Shown one piece after another: positions 37,491 to 46,680 of a DNA stretch of 64,000 bases. The DNA is taken from positions 505,001 to 569,000 of the forward strand of contig NZ_AP024485.1 in the NCBI RefSeq assembly GCF_020886695.1, in the 5' to 3' direction. The notes under the pieces are model-generated. The model did no database searches, was not told the DNA's origin, and saw only the letters and a list, made by a program, of their open reading frames with translations. The translations under genes were made by a program, and so were the position numbers. This DNA is from Pseudodesulfovibrio sediminis (GTDB taxonomy: Bacteria; Desulfobacterota; Desulfovibrionia; Desulfovibrionales; Desulfovibrionaceae). Every line of letters begins with the position of its first letter. The stretch's first letter is position 1.

Positions 37491-37581
37491 ACTCATGACT
37501 AGACGCAATGCATCATTTTTTCATTTCATTTGCAAGAATTTGCGACGACGAATGTGCTCAAAGCTCCTGTTTCAGGAAGCA

Positions 37582-39792
37582 CTATTTGAGTCTGTTCTCA
37601 TCAAAGATGGCTTGAAGCCGATAAGCCAGATGCGTATTGCGCTTTCCTGCCGTGGCATTGTTCAAGCCAATCTTGAAGGCTCGCTCCGAACCTATCAGAA
37701 CAGCCAGCTCACGAGCACGAGTCAACCCGGTATAGATCAGGTTGCGCTGCAAGAGAAGGAAATGCTGGGTGACCACAGGCATGACCACAGCCTTGTATTC
37801 ACTGCCCTGTGATTTATGGACACTGACGGCATAGGCCAAACCAAGTTCATCCAGATCACTGGATTCAAAATGCACGTGGTTCCCGTCAAACTCGACAAAC
37901 AACTCATGATCCTCTGTGTCCACTTCGACAATCCAGCCGAGGTCTCCGTTGAACACCTCCTTGTCATAATTGTTCTTGAGTTGAATGACGCGATCACCTT
38001 CTCTGAATGTGGCAAATTTACGTTTAACTTCACGCACTCCGGGGCCGGGCGGATTGAGCCGTGCCTGGAGCGCCACATTCAATGCCTGCGTACCGACATC
38101 ACCCTTGTGCATGGGGGTCAGTACCTGGATATCCCTCAGGGGATCAAGGTTATACCGTTGCGGTATGCGCTCGCAGACGGAGTCTAGAATGAGCTTCTGA
38201 ACCTTGATCGAGTCTTCCTGCGGTATCCAGAAAAAATCGGCCTCCGGTGCCTGGCAGGGATGTTGACGAGGAAATTGACCTGAATTCACACGGTGCGCGT
38301 TCACGACAATAAAGCTTTCCTGCGCCTGACGAAAAATATGTGTCAGGACCGCGCACGGAATTTTGTGTGAATTTATGAGATCCCCAAGCACGTTACCCGG
38401 CCCCACACTCGGCAACTGGTTGACATCCCCTACCAGAATCAAACGACAGGTATGCGGCAATGCGCGCAAAATAGCGACAAACAGCTGGGCATCAACCATG
38501 CTGGCCTCGTCCACTACCAGCACGTCAGCCTTGAGTTTCTGGTCTTCACAATAGTGAAATCCGCCATCGGGTTGGTATTGCAACAGGCGGTGCACGGTCT
38601 TTGCCGGATGCCCGGTAGCCTCGGTCATGCGTTTTGCGGCTCGCCCCGTGGGTGCAGCCTGTTTGATCTGAAGCCCCAACTCCTTGAGAGTCAGCATGAT
38701 CGCCTTGGTAATTGTGGTCTTACCCGTCCCAGGACCACCGGTTATGATGAAGACCTTGTTAGAGCACGCCTCGAACACGGCTTCACGCTGTTCGTCAGAC
38801 AGCACAAACCCGAGTTTTTCTTCCACTCGTGGCAATGTCTTGTCGATTTTTTTTCGACTGATGGGGGTGGGATGGCTGACCAATTGGTAAAGTCGTTGAG
38901 TGGTCTCGTTCTCGAAATGAAAAAAATATATCAGATAAACAGCTTCGGAGATACCTTGCGCAGACAAATCCTCGATGCGAATACGTTTTTTTTCTTCCAA
39001 TCCGTAGAGAGCGAGCTCAAGCTTGTCGAAATCAGACGTGTCGAGCATACGGGCCACATCTTCCAACAGCTTGGGCTTAGAAATAAACAGGTGCCCGCTC
39101 CGTTCGCACCCAGTGAGCAACGTGTAGGCCAGCGCCGCTTCCAGACGCTGTGCGCAGTCTGGGGCAAACCCGAGCTTCATGGCCATCTGATCAGCGGTCT
39201 TGAACCCTACTCCCCTGATTTCATAGGCGAGATCGTAGGGATTCTCCCGCAATTTGCTTTCAGCCTGCGCCCCGTACAAATGAAATATCTTTCCGGCAAA
39301 CGTCGTGGCGACATTATGGGTCTGAAGAAAGACCAGCAGATTTTTTATCTCCCGCTGGCGCCCCCATGATTCAATTATCTCTTTCAGCTTCTTCTTTGAG
39401 ATACCACGAATTTTGAGCAGCTGTTCCGGGTCATCATCCAGAATATCCAGCACCTCAACACCAAACTCCTCCACGATGACAGCAGCGGTCTTTTCCCCGA
39501 CGCCCTTGATTGAGGATTGAAGAAACTTGATGACCCCGTTTTCCGTGGCAGGACGGGACTGTTCAAAGGTCGCAACTTCAAACTGTCGACCAAATTTGGC
39601 ATGAGTGACCCATTTGCCGTTGAGATCAAGTGTCGCCCCGGCTGAAAGTTCGCCCAGAATACCCACGATCGTGGTTTGTCCGGGTTCATCCTTCACCTTG
39701 ACACGAGCAATGGCGTAGCCATTCTCCTTGTTGTGATAGACAACATTCTGGACTTCCGCGCCCTGTAGGTAGAGGAGTTGATTGTCACTCAT
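37582..39792 (-). CDS. recD2: RecD2-type SF1B ATP-dependent DNA helicase
   Basis: A 736-residue 5'-3' helicase of the RecD/TraA family, found in bacteria outside the RecBCD complex. The N-terminal part (about 1-325) has RecD2-type OB and helix-hairpin-helix regions (IKGVGEKTAAVIVEEFG, IRGVGFKTADQMA). Motor motifs follow: Walker A GGPGTGKTTIT near 350, DEASMVDAQL, VGDVNQLPSVGPG, and the C-terminal AYAVSVHKSQGSEY and TGLTRARELAVLIG. It lies beside recR and dnaX in a DNA-maintenance run. Confidence 0.94.
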   Translation of the reverse strand: MSDNQLLYLQGAEVQNVVYHNKENGYAIARVKVKDEPGQTTIVGILGELSAGATLDLNGKWVTHAKFGRQFEVATFEQSRPATENGVIKFLQSSIKGVGEKTAAVIVEEFGVEVLDILDDDPEQLLKIRGISKKKLKEIIESWGRQREIKNLLVFLQTHNVATTFAGKIFHLYGAQAESKLRENPYDLAYEIRGVGFKTADQMAMKLGFAPDCAQRLEAALAYTLLTGCERSGHLFISKPKLLEDVARMLDTSDFDKLELALYGLEEKKRIRIEDLSAQGISEAVYLIYFFHFENETTQRLYQLVSHPTPISRKKIDKTLPRVEEKLGFVLSDEQREAVFEACSNKVFIITGGPGTGKTTITKAIMLTLKELGLQIKQAAPTGRAAKRMTEATGHPAKTVHRLLQYQPDGGFHYCEDQKLKADVLVVDEASMVDAQLFVAILRALPHTCRLILVGDVNQLPSVGPGNVLGDLINSHKIPCAVLTHIFRQAQESFIVVNAHRVNSGQFPRQHPCQAPEADFFWIPQEDSIKVQKLILDSVCERIPQRYNLDPLRDIQVLTPMHKGDVGTQALNVALQARLNPPGPGVREVKRKFATFREGDRVIQLKNNYDKEVFNGDLGWIVEVDTEDHELFVEFDGNHVHFESSDLDELGLAYAVSVHKSQGSEYKAVVMPVVTQHFLLLQRNLIYTGLTRARELAVLIGSERAFKIGLNNATAGKRNTHLAYRLQAIFDENRLK

Positions 39793-39807
39793 AAGTGGAC
39801 TTTGAAC

Positions 39808-40416
39808 CTAAACCTTTTGCCGGTGAACCAGGGACTGCTTGAGCGTTTCCTTGTCCATAAACTTGACTTCCGCACCGATAGGAATCCCCTGAGCCAGACG
39901 GCTTACCGACACTTCGGAAAACTCGTTCGCCACCATATTCTTTATATAAGAAGCCGTGGCTTCCGCATCGAGAGTTGCTCCCAATGCCAGGATCATCTCG
40001 GAAATCTCGCCTGAAGACAGACGACGTCTCAAACGTTCAATCTCCAGATGTCCCGGGTCAACGCCATCAAGCGGGGACAATAAGCCACCAAGGACAAGGT
40101 ACTTGCCACGATAGATGCCCATTTCTTCCATGGCCAACAGCGCATCCCACTCCGGGACCAGACAGAGCTGATCCGTATCGCGGGAAGGATCACTGCAAAT
40201 GGCACAAGGGCTGGACTCGGCCAGGCAGGCGCAGTCCTCGCACAGGCAGAGCCGTTCACGAAGATCGATGATAGACTGCCCCACGCCCCCAGCCCGTTCA
40301 CGAGGCATCTTGAGCAATGTCAACGCGATGCGAAGAGCGGACTTGGGGCCGATACCCGGCAGACTGGAAAGTTGGTCGACCACTTCTCGAAGTGGTGCAG
40401 GGAGATTTTGCAACAA
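39808..40416 (-). CDS. recR: Recombination mediator protein RecR
   Basis: RecR works with RecO/RecF to load RecA on gapped DNA. The 202 residues contain an N-terminal helix-hairpin-helix (LPGIGPKSALRIA), a zinc ribbon (Cys59, Cys62, Cys71, Cys74) and a Toprim domain (about 80-175) with ALGATLDAEATA. The gene order dnaX-ybaB-recR is the conserved bacterial arrangement. recD2 starts 15 bases after its stop. Confidence 0.95.
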   Translation of the reverse strand: MLQNLPAPLREVVDQLSSLPGIGPKSALRIALTLLKMPRERAGGVGQSIIDLRERLCLCEDCACLAESSPCAICSDPSRDTDQLCLVPEWDALLAMEEMGIYRGKYLVLGGLLSPLDGVDPGHLEIERLRRRLSSGEISEMILALGATLDAEATASYIKNMVANEFSEVSVSRLAQGIPIGAEVKFMDKETLKQSLVHRQKV

Positions 40417-40478
40417 GACTCCTCAGGTTCAGTCAATTACACTACAATGAATATCCACATATTCATCGACATGATAAA

Positions 40479-40532
40479 CGAAGCAATCAAAACCTCGGTG
40501 CTGATTTTCTGCACACAGGTTTGATTGCTTCG
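40479..40532. repeat. Long imperfect hairpin between ybaB and recR
   Basis: CGAAGCAATCAAAACCT (from 40479) is mirrored by AGGTTTGATTGCTTCG (to 40532), a 16-pair stem with one bulged A. The inner loop contains a second pairing, GTGC/GCAC. There is no T run on the minus strand, so it is not a standard terminator. It may lower read-through or stabilise the ybaB message. Confidence 0.65.
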
Positions 40533-40568
40533 AAATAATTCGGCGAGGCTGGTCGGTAATGACCGTCT

Positions 40569-40880
40569 CTAGAACATGCCGGGAATGGACATGCCGCCGG
40601 TCACACCTTTCATGGCTTCTTCCATCATGTCCTTGGATTTCTTGAGCGCCTCATTGGTGGCGGTCATGATCAGATCCTGGAGCATTTCCACATCACCTGC
40701 TTCCATGACGGATGCTTCAATGACCACATCGACCACTTCCTGCTGACCGGTAACCTTGACGGTGACCATGCCGCCACCACTGGACGCCTCAACGGTCTGT
40801 TCCTTGAGTGCATCCTGCGCTTCGGTCATTTTACGCTGCATGATCTGGGCCTGACGGACCATTTCGTTCATACCTTTCAT
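40569..40880 (-). CDS. ybaB: YbaB/EbfC family nucleoid-associated protein
   Basis: A 103-residue DNA-binding dimer of the EbfC fold. Visible: the N-terminal helix MNEMVRQAQIMQRKMTEAQD and the beta part GGGMVTVKVTGQQEVVDVVI, then LQDLIMTATNEALKKSK. It starts 24 bases after dnaX and precedes recR, the conserved dnaX-ybaB-recR order. Its exact role in DNA repair or nucleoid structure is unsettled in the family. Confidence 0.93.
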   Translation of the reverse strand: MKGMNEMVRQAQIMQRKMTEAQDALKEQTVEASSGGGMVTVKVTGQQEVVDVVIEASVMEAGDVEMLQDLIMTATNEALKKSKDMMEEAMKGVTGGMSIPGMF

Positions 40881-40904
40881 TATACTTCCCTCGTCTTCTT
40901 TTCT

Positions 40905-42734
40905 TTAGTGTTTTCTGGGACTCACAGAAATCATCTGGGCGCTGAAAGACTCCATGATCTTATTCACGCCAGGATGGTTCTCCGCTTCTTCCATGAGTTG
41001 CCTATCCGATTTGGGAACAACGATATCGCCTGTTTCCACACGGACTTCAACCCCTTCATCAAAAAATTCCCGCGCCAGCTCCTCAAGTGCTGTAAAAATC
41101 TGTTTTTCCAACAATCGAGAGCACATTGTTTTGGACTTGCAGGTAATCTCCAATCTATTCTGCTTGAATTCGCCATCAGCCAAATGGAGCATGCTCACCT
41201 TGACACCAGCCTGCCCATTACGCTCTTCCACGAACCGGAGAAATCCCTCCCAATTCTTTGGGCCGGATAGCGAAGCGCCAACCGGTTGTCTGTCCACTGG
41301 CTGCCCCACGGGCTGAACCGGCGGTGCGGCAGACTCAGTCATGGGCGCTGCCTCGGATGGAGCGACAGGCTCAGGTTCCGCTTCAACAGGAGCGGGATCC
41401 GACTGTCGAGGCGGTGGTGGTGCTGATGACTGCGGTGTTGTCTGACGGGGCTGCCGAGGAATATGCTGAACAGGCTGATTCTGACTGTGCGGAGAAAAAC
41501 GTTGTCCGCCCTGAGGCATGCCGCCCTGTCCCTGCATGGAGCCGGTGTTCGGTCCTCCCTGCATTCCGCCCTGTCCGCCCATAGGACGCTGGGGCGCGCC
41601 CCCACCGGGCACATTGGCGGTCATGGTTTCAAGATTGATCAGGTCCGGCAGACTGGTCAAATTGAGTAACAGGAGTTCCAAAGCCAACGCCGGTTCAAGA
41701 CTGGTCATGACCTTACGCTGACCATCCAACGTCATCTGCCAGCAGGCATGAATATGAGCGGCTTCAAATCGTCCGGCCCAATCCATCCAGGATGCGGCCT
41801 CCTCGCCTGACAGCCCAAGCAGCGGCAACGCCTCTTTCCCGGCCTGTCTCAGCAGAAACATGTTTCGCCAGCAATTGGTCAACTCCCGCAGGAAAAATCC
41901 GAGATCGAGTCCCTGATCCAGGACCTGACGCAACACCTGCCCTACAGCGACCAGATTGCGTGACTCCATGGCTTCCATAAGACCGAAAAAGACGTCCTGC
42001 CCCGCCAATCCGAGAAATCCACGTACATCCGATTCCTTGAGTACATCTTCGCCCATGGCCAACGCCTGCCCGAGAAGCGACATGGAATCGCGCACACTTC
42101 CCGCGCCGCGTTTGGCGATGATCTGGAGTGCTCCAGGTTCGTATTGGAGCTCTTCGGCATGCATGAGTTTCTCAAGGTGTGTCACCAGCTCACCCTGAGG
42201 CAGCATTTTAAATGTATAGTGCTGGCACCGACTGATGATGGTAGCCGGAAATTTGTGATGCTCTGTAGTTGCCATGATGAAGACGGCGCGCGGCGGCGGT
42301 TCCTCAAGGGTCTTCAGCAGCGCATTGAACGCTTCCTTGGTGAGCATGTGCGCTTCATCAATGATGAACACTTTATACCGACACTCAACAGGAGCGTACC
42401 CGATGTCCTCTTTCAAACGTCGGGCATCATCAATACCGCGATTGGATGCGCCGTCAATCTCGATGACGTCCACGGCCACGCCCGCGGTTATCTGCTTGCA
42501 GTTTGCGCATTTGTTGCACGGTTCCGCGGTGGGCGCCTCCACACAGTTCAATGCCTTGGCAAAGATGCGGGCAATGGTGGTCTTTCCCACACCGCGCGTA
42601 CCGGAAAAAAGATAGGCAGGGGCAATCTTGTCCTGAGCCGCGGCTCTGGAAAGGATGGATTTGACGGCCTGCTGACCGGCCACATCCCCAAAGGTCTGAG
42701 GACGATACTTGGCAGTAAGATTGGATGTGCTCAT
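40905..42734 (-). CDS. dnaX: DNA polymerase III subunit gamma/tau
   Basis: The clamp-loader ATPase, 609 residues from the ATG at 42734, which starts MSTSNLTAKYRPQTF as in the family. An upstream in-frame ATG at 42806 gives a non-conserved extension. Walker A GTRGVGKTT, a zinc module (Cys pattern CVEAPTAEPCNKCANC), DEAHMLTKEAFNALLK and the sensor residues are present. A Gly/Gln/Pro-rich linker (about 375-485) leads to a C-terminal domain. I see no slippery heptamer in the correct phase, so separate gamma and tau forms by frameshifting are not supported here. Confidence 0.95.
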   Translation of the reverse strand: MSTSNLTAKYRPQTFGDVAGQQAVKSILSRAAAQDKIAPAYLFSGTRGVGKTTIARIFAKALNCVEAPTAEPCNKCANCKQITAGVAVDVIEIDGASNRGIDDARRLKEDIGYAPVECRYKVFIIDEAHMLTKEAFNALLKTLEEPPPRAVFIMATTEHHKFPATIISRCQHYTFKMLPQGELVTHLEKLMHAEELQYEPGALQIIAKRGAGSVRDSMSLLGQALAMGEDVLKESDVRGFLGLAGQDVFFGLMEAMESRNLVAVGQVLRQVLDQGLDLGFFLRELTNCWRNMFLLRQAGKEALPLLGLSGEEAASWMDWAGRFEAAHIHACWQMTLDGQRKVMTSLEPALALELLLLNLTSLPDLINLETMTANVPGGGAPQRPMGGQGGMQGGPNTGSMQGQGGMPQGGQRFSPHSQNQPVQHIPRQPRQTTPQSSAPPPPRQSDPAPVEAEPEPVAPSEAAPMTESAAPPVQPVGQPVDRQPVGASLSGPKNWEGFLRFVEERNGQAGVKVSMLHLADGEFKQNRLEITCKSKTMCSRLLEKQIFTALEELAREFFDEGVEVRVETGDIVVPKSDRQLMEEAENHPGVNKIMESFSAQMISVSPRKH

Positions 42735-42920
42735 GTGTTCGCCTGGAGCTTGGGCGCAAGATCTAGTTGACTGAAAATACAGAATAAATACGGGAAAACC
42801 CGACATCCAGCGCCTGATTTATCCATTAGTATCAGATGATGGACCGACTTTCTAGAGATTCTATCAAGATCTTTTAGCGGAAATGGAGGACGATTCATAT
42901 TGCAACGAGATGCATGCATC

Positions 42921-42966
42921 GGAAAAAGGAACGCCGACACACGGTTGTGTCCATGTGTCGGCGTGA
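42921..42966 (-). terminator. Terminator of ilvE
   Basis: ACGCCGACACA at 42931-42941 pairs perfectly with TGTGTCGGCGT at 42955-42965. On the minus strand it is followed by TTCCTTTTTCC. It is 45 bases beyond the ilvE stop. Confidence 0.85.
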
Positions 42967-43010
42967 GGATCTGCCTTGTCGCGCATCAAAGATGCACGGA
43001 ATACAGGCTG

Positions 43011-43934
43011 CTAGATGGAATACCTGTGCAGCCAGTGCTCGTAGTCAGGATTCTCACCCTTGACGATTTTGAAGTATTCGGTCTGGAGCATCTTGGCCAC
43101 AGGACCGGCCACACCTGTACCTATCAGGCGACGATCGATTGAACTGATCGGCGTCAACTCGGCAGCGGTGCCGGTGAAAAACACTTCATCAGCCACATAC
43201 AGCATATCCCGGGTAAGCGGCTCTTCACGAACTTCATACCCCATGTCACCAGCCAGGGTAATAATGGAGTTACGGGTCAGCCCACCCAGAACGCCGTCCG
43301 AGTGCGGTGTGTAAATAACATCATCCACAACCATGAAGATATTCTCGCCGGACCCTTCGGAGACATGCCCGGTCGTGTCGAGCAAAATGGCTTCATGATA
43401 GCCATCAGCCACGGCTTCGGTCTTTGCGAGTACGGAGTTGACGTAGTTTCCGCACGCCTTGGATTTGGTCATCATGACATTGACGTGATGACGGCTGAAC
43501 GTGGAACATTTGACGTCAATCCCTTTTTCCAGCGCGTCGTCACCCAGATAGGCACCCCACGGCCAGGTGGCGATGATGGTCCGGATAGGGTTGTCTCCGG
43601 GGTGAACGCCCATGGCTCCTTCACCGATGAAAATCAGCGGCCGCACATAGGCTCCAGCCAACTTGTTCACCTTCAATGTTTCCACAGCGGCTTCTGTCAG
43701 CTCTTCTGCGGAATACGGCACGGTTATGCCGAGAATCTTTGCGGAGTTGATCAAACGGACCATATGTTCTTCAAGGCGAAACACCTCGGAAGAACCATCG
43801 GCACATTCATAGGCGCGAATACCTTCGAAAACCCCTGCACCGTAGTGCAAAGTGTGTGTCAAAACATGAACGTTCGCTTCATCCCAGGGGACTTGCGTGC
43901 CGTCAAACCAGATGGTTTCAGATTTTTGGACCAT
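43011..43934 (-). CDS. ilvE: Branched-chain amino acid aminotransferase
   Basis: A fold-type IV PLP enzyme of 307 residues that makes Val, Leu and Ile from their 2-oxoacids with glutamate. Visible: HTLHYGAGVFEGIRAYEC near the N-terminus, YVRPLIFIGEGAMGV, the PLP lysine in MMTKSKACGNYVNSVLA (near residue 158), EAILLDTTGHVSEGSGENIF and FFTGTAAELTPI. The strict conservation of these segments with E. coli IlvE makes the call safe. A ribosome binding site AGGAG precedes the ATG. Divergent from alaC across a 223-base promoter region. Confidence 0.95.
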   Translation of the reverse strand: MVQKSETIWFDGTQVPWDEANVHVLTHTLHYGAGVFEGIRAYECADGSSEVFRLEEHMVRLINSAKILGITVPYSAEELTEAAVETLKVNKLAGAYVRPLIFIGEGAMGVHPGDNPIRTIIATWPWGAYLGDDALEKGIDVKCSTFSRHHVNVMMTKSKACGNYVNSVLAKTEAVADGYHEAILLDTTGHVSEGSGENIFMVVDDVIYTPHSDGVLGGLTRNSIITLAGDMGYEVREEPLTRDMLYVADEVFFTGTAAELTPISSIDRRLIGTGVAGPVAKMLQTEYFKIVKGENPDYEHWLHRYSI

Positions 43935-44086
43935 TATGATCTCCTATTAAATTTTCGACGTTAAGCCGTATACATTCGTAAATGGAACAAGGACGCTAAG
44001 AAAAACTTCCATCGAGGTCAAGACACATCGGCAATCACCCCTGAAAGTCACTAAAAACATGTCTGAAAAAATGTCTTAATTTCATT

Positions 44087-44115
44087 TTGACACCGGGCAG
44101 TCCCAAGAGTAAGAA
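44087..44115 (+). promoter_or_regulatory. Predicted sigma-70 promoter of alaC-hom operon
   Basis: A perfect -35 TTGACA (44087-44092) and TAAGAA (44110-44115) are spaced by 17 bases. They lie 42 bases before the alaC start, with GAGGAG in between. Confidence 0.7.
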
Positions 44116-44157
44116 ATTTGAATTCTACTAATAATCTTATTGAGGAGTTGTACAGTC

Positions 44158-45369
44158 ATGTCCAAGTTTGCGAGAGTCGATCGACTGCCCCCCTATGTGT
44201 TCGCCCAGGTTAACGAACTCAAGATGAAGATGCGCCATGCGGGCGCGGACATCATCGACCTGGGCATGGGCAATCCCGATGTGCCCACACCAAAGCCCAT
44301 TCTCGACAAGCTGACTGAAGCGGCGTACAAGACCGGCAACTCCAAATATTCGGCGTCCAAAGGCATCAAGGGCCTGCGCAAAGCAGTACGCGACTGGTAC
44401 TATCGTCGCTACGATGTTTCTCTTGATCTCGATCAGGAAGTCTGCGTCACCATGGGTGCCAAGGAAGGTCTTGCCCACCTGGCACTGGCCATGCTTTCTC
44501 CTGGCGATGTCGTACTGGCACCGGACCCGGCCTACCCTATTCATCCTTACGCTTCCATCATTGCCGGAGCGGATGTCCGCCGTGTGCCCATCGGCCCTGG
44601 CCAGGATTTCTTCGAGAATCTTGAAACCGCGGTCAAACACACCTGGCCCAAGCCCAAACTGCTGATCATCAACTTCCCGCACAACCCGACCACACAGTGC
44701 GTGGACTTAAGCTTCTTCCAGCGGATTGTGGACTTTGCCAAGGAAAACGACCTCTATGTCATCCACGACCTGGCCTATGCCGATTTCGTTTTCGATGGTT
44801 ATGTTGCGCCGAGCTTCATGCAGGCCGATGGAGCCAAGGATGTCGGCGTGGAGTTTTTCTCCATGACCAAGAGCTACTCCATGGCCGGCATGCGTGTGGG
44901 ATATTGTGTCGGCAACCCGGAGATGGTCAACGCCCTGACCCGCATAAAGAGCTATCTTGACTACGGCATCTACCAGCCCATCCAGATTGCGGCCGCCTGC
45001 GCGCTCAACGGCGACCTTGAAGCCAATCCCAAGTTCACTCAGGATGACATGGATGCTGCGGTCAAAGAAATCATGGATGTATACAAAGACCGCCGAGATG
45101 CACTCTGCTCAGGACTCAACCGCATCGGCTGGGAGGTAACCCCACCACAGGCGACTATGTTCCTGTGGGCAGCTATCCCTAAAGAATTCAAACATATGGG
45201 TTCCGTTGAATTCTCCAAAATGCTCCTGCAGGAAGCTGAAGTTGCAGTCTCACCCGGCCTCGGTTTCGGTCAATACGGCGACGACCACGTCCGTTTCAGT
45301 TTTGTGGAGAACCGTCATCGCACCAACCAGGCTGTCCGTAATCTACGAAAATTTTTCGCGAAAGGATAA
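44158..45369 (+). CDS. alaC: Alanine-synthesising aminotransferase, class I/II (AlaC type)
   Basis: A fold-type I PLP aminotransferase of 403 residues, very close to E. coli AlaC (glutamate-pyruvate transaminase) in sequence pattern: [75 protein letters not shown]. The PLP lysine lies in [10 protein letters not shown] near residue 238. ATG 44158 is chosen with GAGGAG ten bases upstream; the TTG at 44140 lies before that site. It is three bases ahead of hom. Other 2-oxoacids could also be substrates. Confidence 0.9.
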   Translation: MSKFARVDRLPPYVFAQVNELKMKMRHAGADIIDLGMGNPDVPTPKPILDKLTEAAYKTGNSKYSASKGIKGLRKAVRDWYYRRYDVSLDLDQEVCVTMGAKEGLAHLALAMLSPGDVVLAPDPAYPIHPYASIIAGADVRRVPIGPGQDFFENLETAVKHTWPKPKLLIINFPHNPTTQCVDLSFFQRIVDFAKENDLYVIHDLAYADFVFDGYVAPSFMQADGAKDVGVEFFSMTKSYSMAGMRVGYCVGNPEMVNALTRIKSYLDYGIYQPIQIAAACALNGDLEANPKFTQDDMDAAVKEIMDVYKDRRDALCSGLNRIGWEVTPPQATMFLWAAIPKEFKHMGSVEFSKMLLQEAEVAVSPGLGFGQYGDDHVRFSFVENRHRTNQAVRNLRKFFAKG

Positions 45370-45372
45370 AGC

Positions 45373-46671
45373 ATGGATGTTATAAAACTCGGTCTTGGAG
45401 GATTCGGCACGGTCGGATCCGGCTTGGCCAAAATTCTCGACATGAATGCCGAGCGCATTGAAAAACGCCTTGGTAAACGTATAGAAATAAAGGCCGTCCT
45501 GGTACGCGACCTGAAGAAAAAACGAGCCTTCGAGTTAGGCTCCGATGTGACCTTTACTGATGATATGAATGTTCTGGTCAATGACCCTGACATTGATATC
45601 GTCGTCGAACTCATGGGCGGACTCGAAACCGCCAAAGAATTGATGATCAAGGCCTTTGCCGCCGGAAAACATGTAGTCACCGCCAACAAACACCTGTTGG
45701 CGGAGCATGGTCTGGAACTTTTTGACGTCGCTGCGGAAAACAGTGTCGGCCTCATGTTCGAGGCGAGCTGTGCTGGTGGAATCCCTATTGTCCAGACTCT
45801 CAAGGAGAATCTGGCCGGAGATGAAATCATCAAGATTCTCGGCATCATGAATGGCACGGCCAACTATATCCTGTCAGAAATGACCACCAAGGGCATGGAT
45901 TTCCAGGCCGCCCTGGCCGATGCGCAGGACCTGGGCTATGCAGAAGCGGACCCGACCTTCGATATCGAAGGATTCGATACAGCCCACAAGCTCTGCATCC
46001 TTATCCGTATGGCGTACGGGGTCGACTATCCCCTGTCGGAAATTCCCATTCAGGGTATCACCTCCGTCACCCCCATGGATATCGAATTCGCCCGCGAATT
46101 CGGATACCGCGTCAAGCTGCTGGCGCATGTAATGAACACGGACGGCAAACTGGAAGCAGGTGTACACCCTGCTCTTGTGCCCTACACCTACCTGCTGGCG
46201 CGGGTTGGCGGCAACTACAACGCCGTGCGTCTGGAAGGCAATGCGGTGGGCCCCATCATGCTTCACGGTCAGGGAGCGGGCGACCTGCCTACGGGCAGCG
46301 CCGTGATCGCGGATATCATGAGCCTTGTGCGCAAGATGACAGACAACTGCGATAAGCCGGACAATACCGGTTTCGGCAACCAGCCTCTTGAGCTGGCCAG
46401 CATTCTGCCGCCCGAAGAATCGGAGTCCAAATACTATTTCCGTTTCACTGTGGCGGATCGTACCGGAGTAATGGCGGCCATCACCAACACCATGGCCGAG
46501 CACAATATATCCATTGCTCAAGCAGTACAAAAAGGCGAAGCCGGTGCCGAAGGCGTCCCTCTGGTCATCATCTCTCACGAGACCGCAGCCAGAGATGCAG
46601 AGGCAATGATTGCCGACGTGGACGCCATGGACTTCACGGTGGAACCCTGCGTGAAATTCCGTATTTTATAG
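45373..46671 (+). CDS. hom: Homoserine dehydrogenase
   Basis: It reduces aspartate semialdehyde to homoserine on the way to threonine and methionine. The 432-residue protein has the NAD(P)-binding start LGLGGFGTVGSG, the family segments VVTANKHLLAEHG, GGIPIVQTLKENL, GIMNGTANYILSEM and DPTFDIEGFDTAHKL, and a C-terminal ACT domain (about 355-430), the site for threonine feedback. It lies between alaC and an apgM-like gene, nine bases apart from the latter, in one operon. Confidence 0.96.
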   Translation: MDVIKLGLGGFGTVGSGLAKILDMNAERIEKRLGKRIEIKAVLVRDLKKKRAFELGSDVTFTDDMNVLVNDPDIDIVVELMGGLETAKELMIKAFAAGKHVVTANKHLLAEHGLELFDVAAENSVGLMFEASCAGGIPIVQTLKENLAGDEIIKILGIMNGTANYILSEMTTKGMDFQAALADAQDLGYAEADPTFDIEGFDTAHKLCILIRMAYGVDYPLSEIPIQGITSVTPMDIEFAREFGYRVKLLAHVMNTDGKLEAGVHPALVPYTYLLARVGGNYNAVRLEGNAVGPIMLHGQGAGDLPTGSAVIADIMSLVRKMTDNCDKPDNTGFGNQPLELASILPPEESESKYYFRFTVADRTGVMAAITNTMAEHNISIAQAVQKGEAGAEGVPLVIISHETAARDAEAMIADVDAMDFTVEPCVKFRIL

Positions 46672-46680
46672 AGACATATA

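Noticed and set aside
41050-41070. T6G run inside dnaX as a programmed -1 frameshift site
   Set aside because: The phase is wrong: codons read TTT TTT GAT, so the heptamer is not in the X-XXY-YYZ phase, and it lies close to the end of the gene.
42735-43010. Search for the SRP 4.5S RNA near dnaX
   Set aside because: The expected conserved SRP helix 8 sequence is not present in this gap; only the ilvE terminator and leader sequence are seen.
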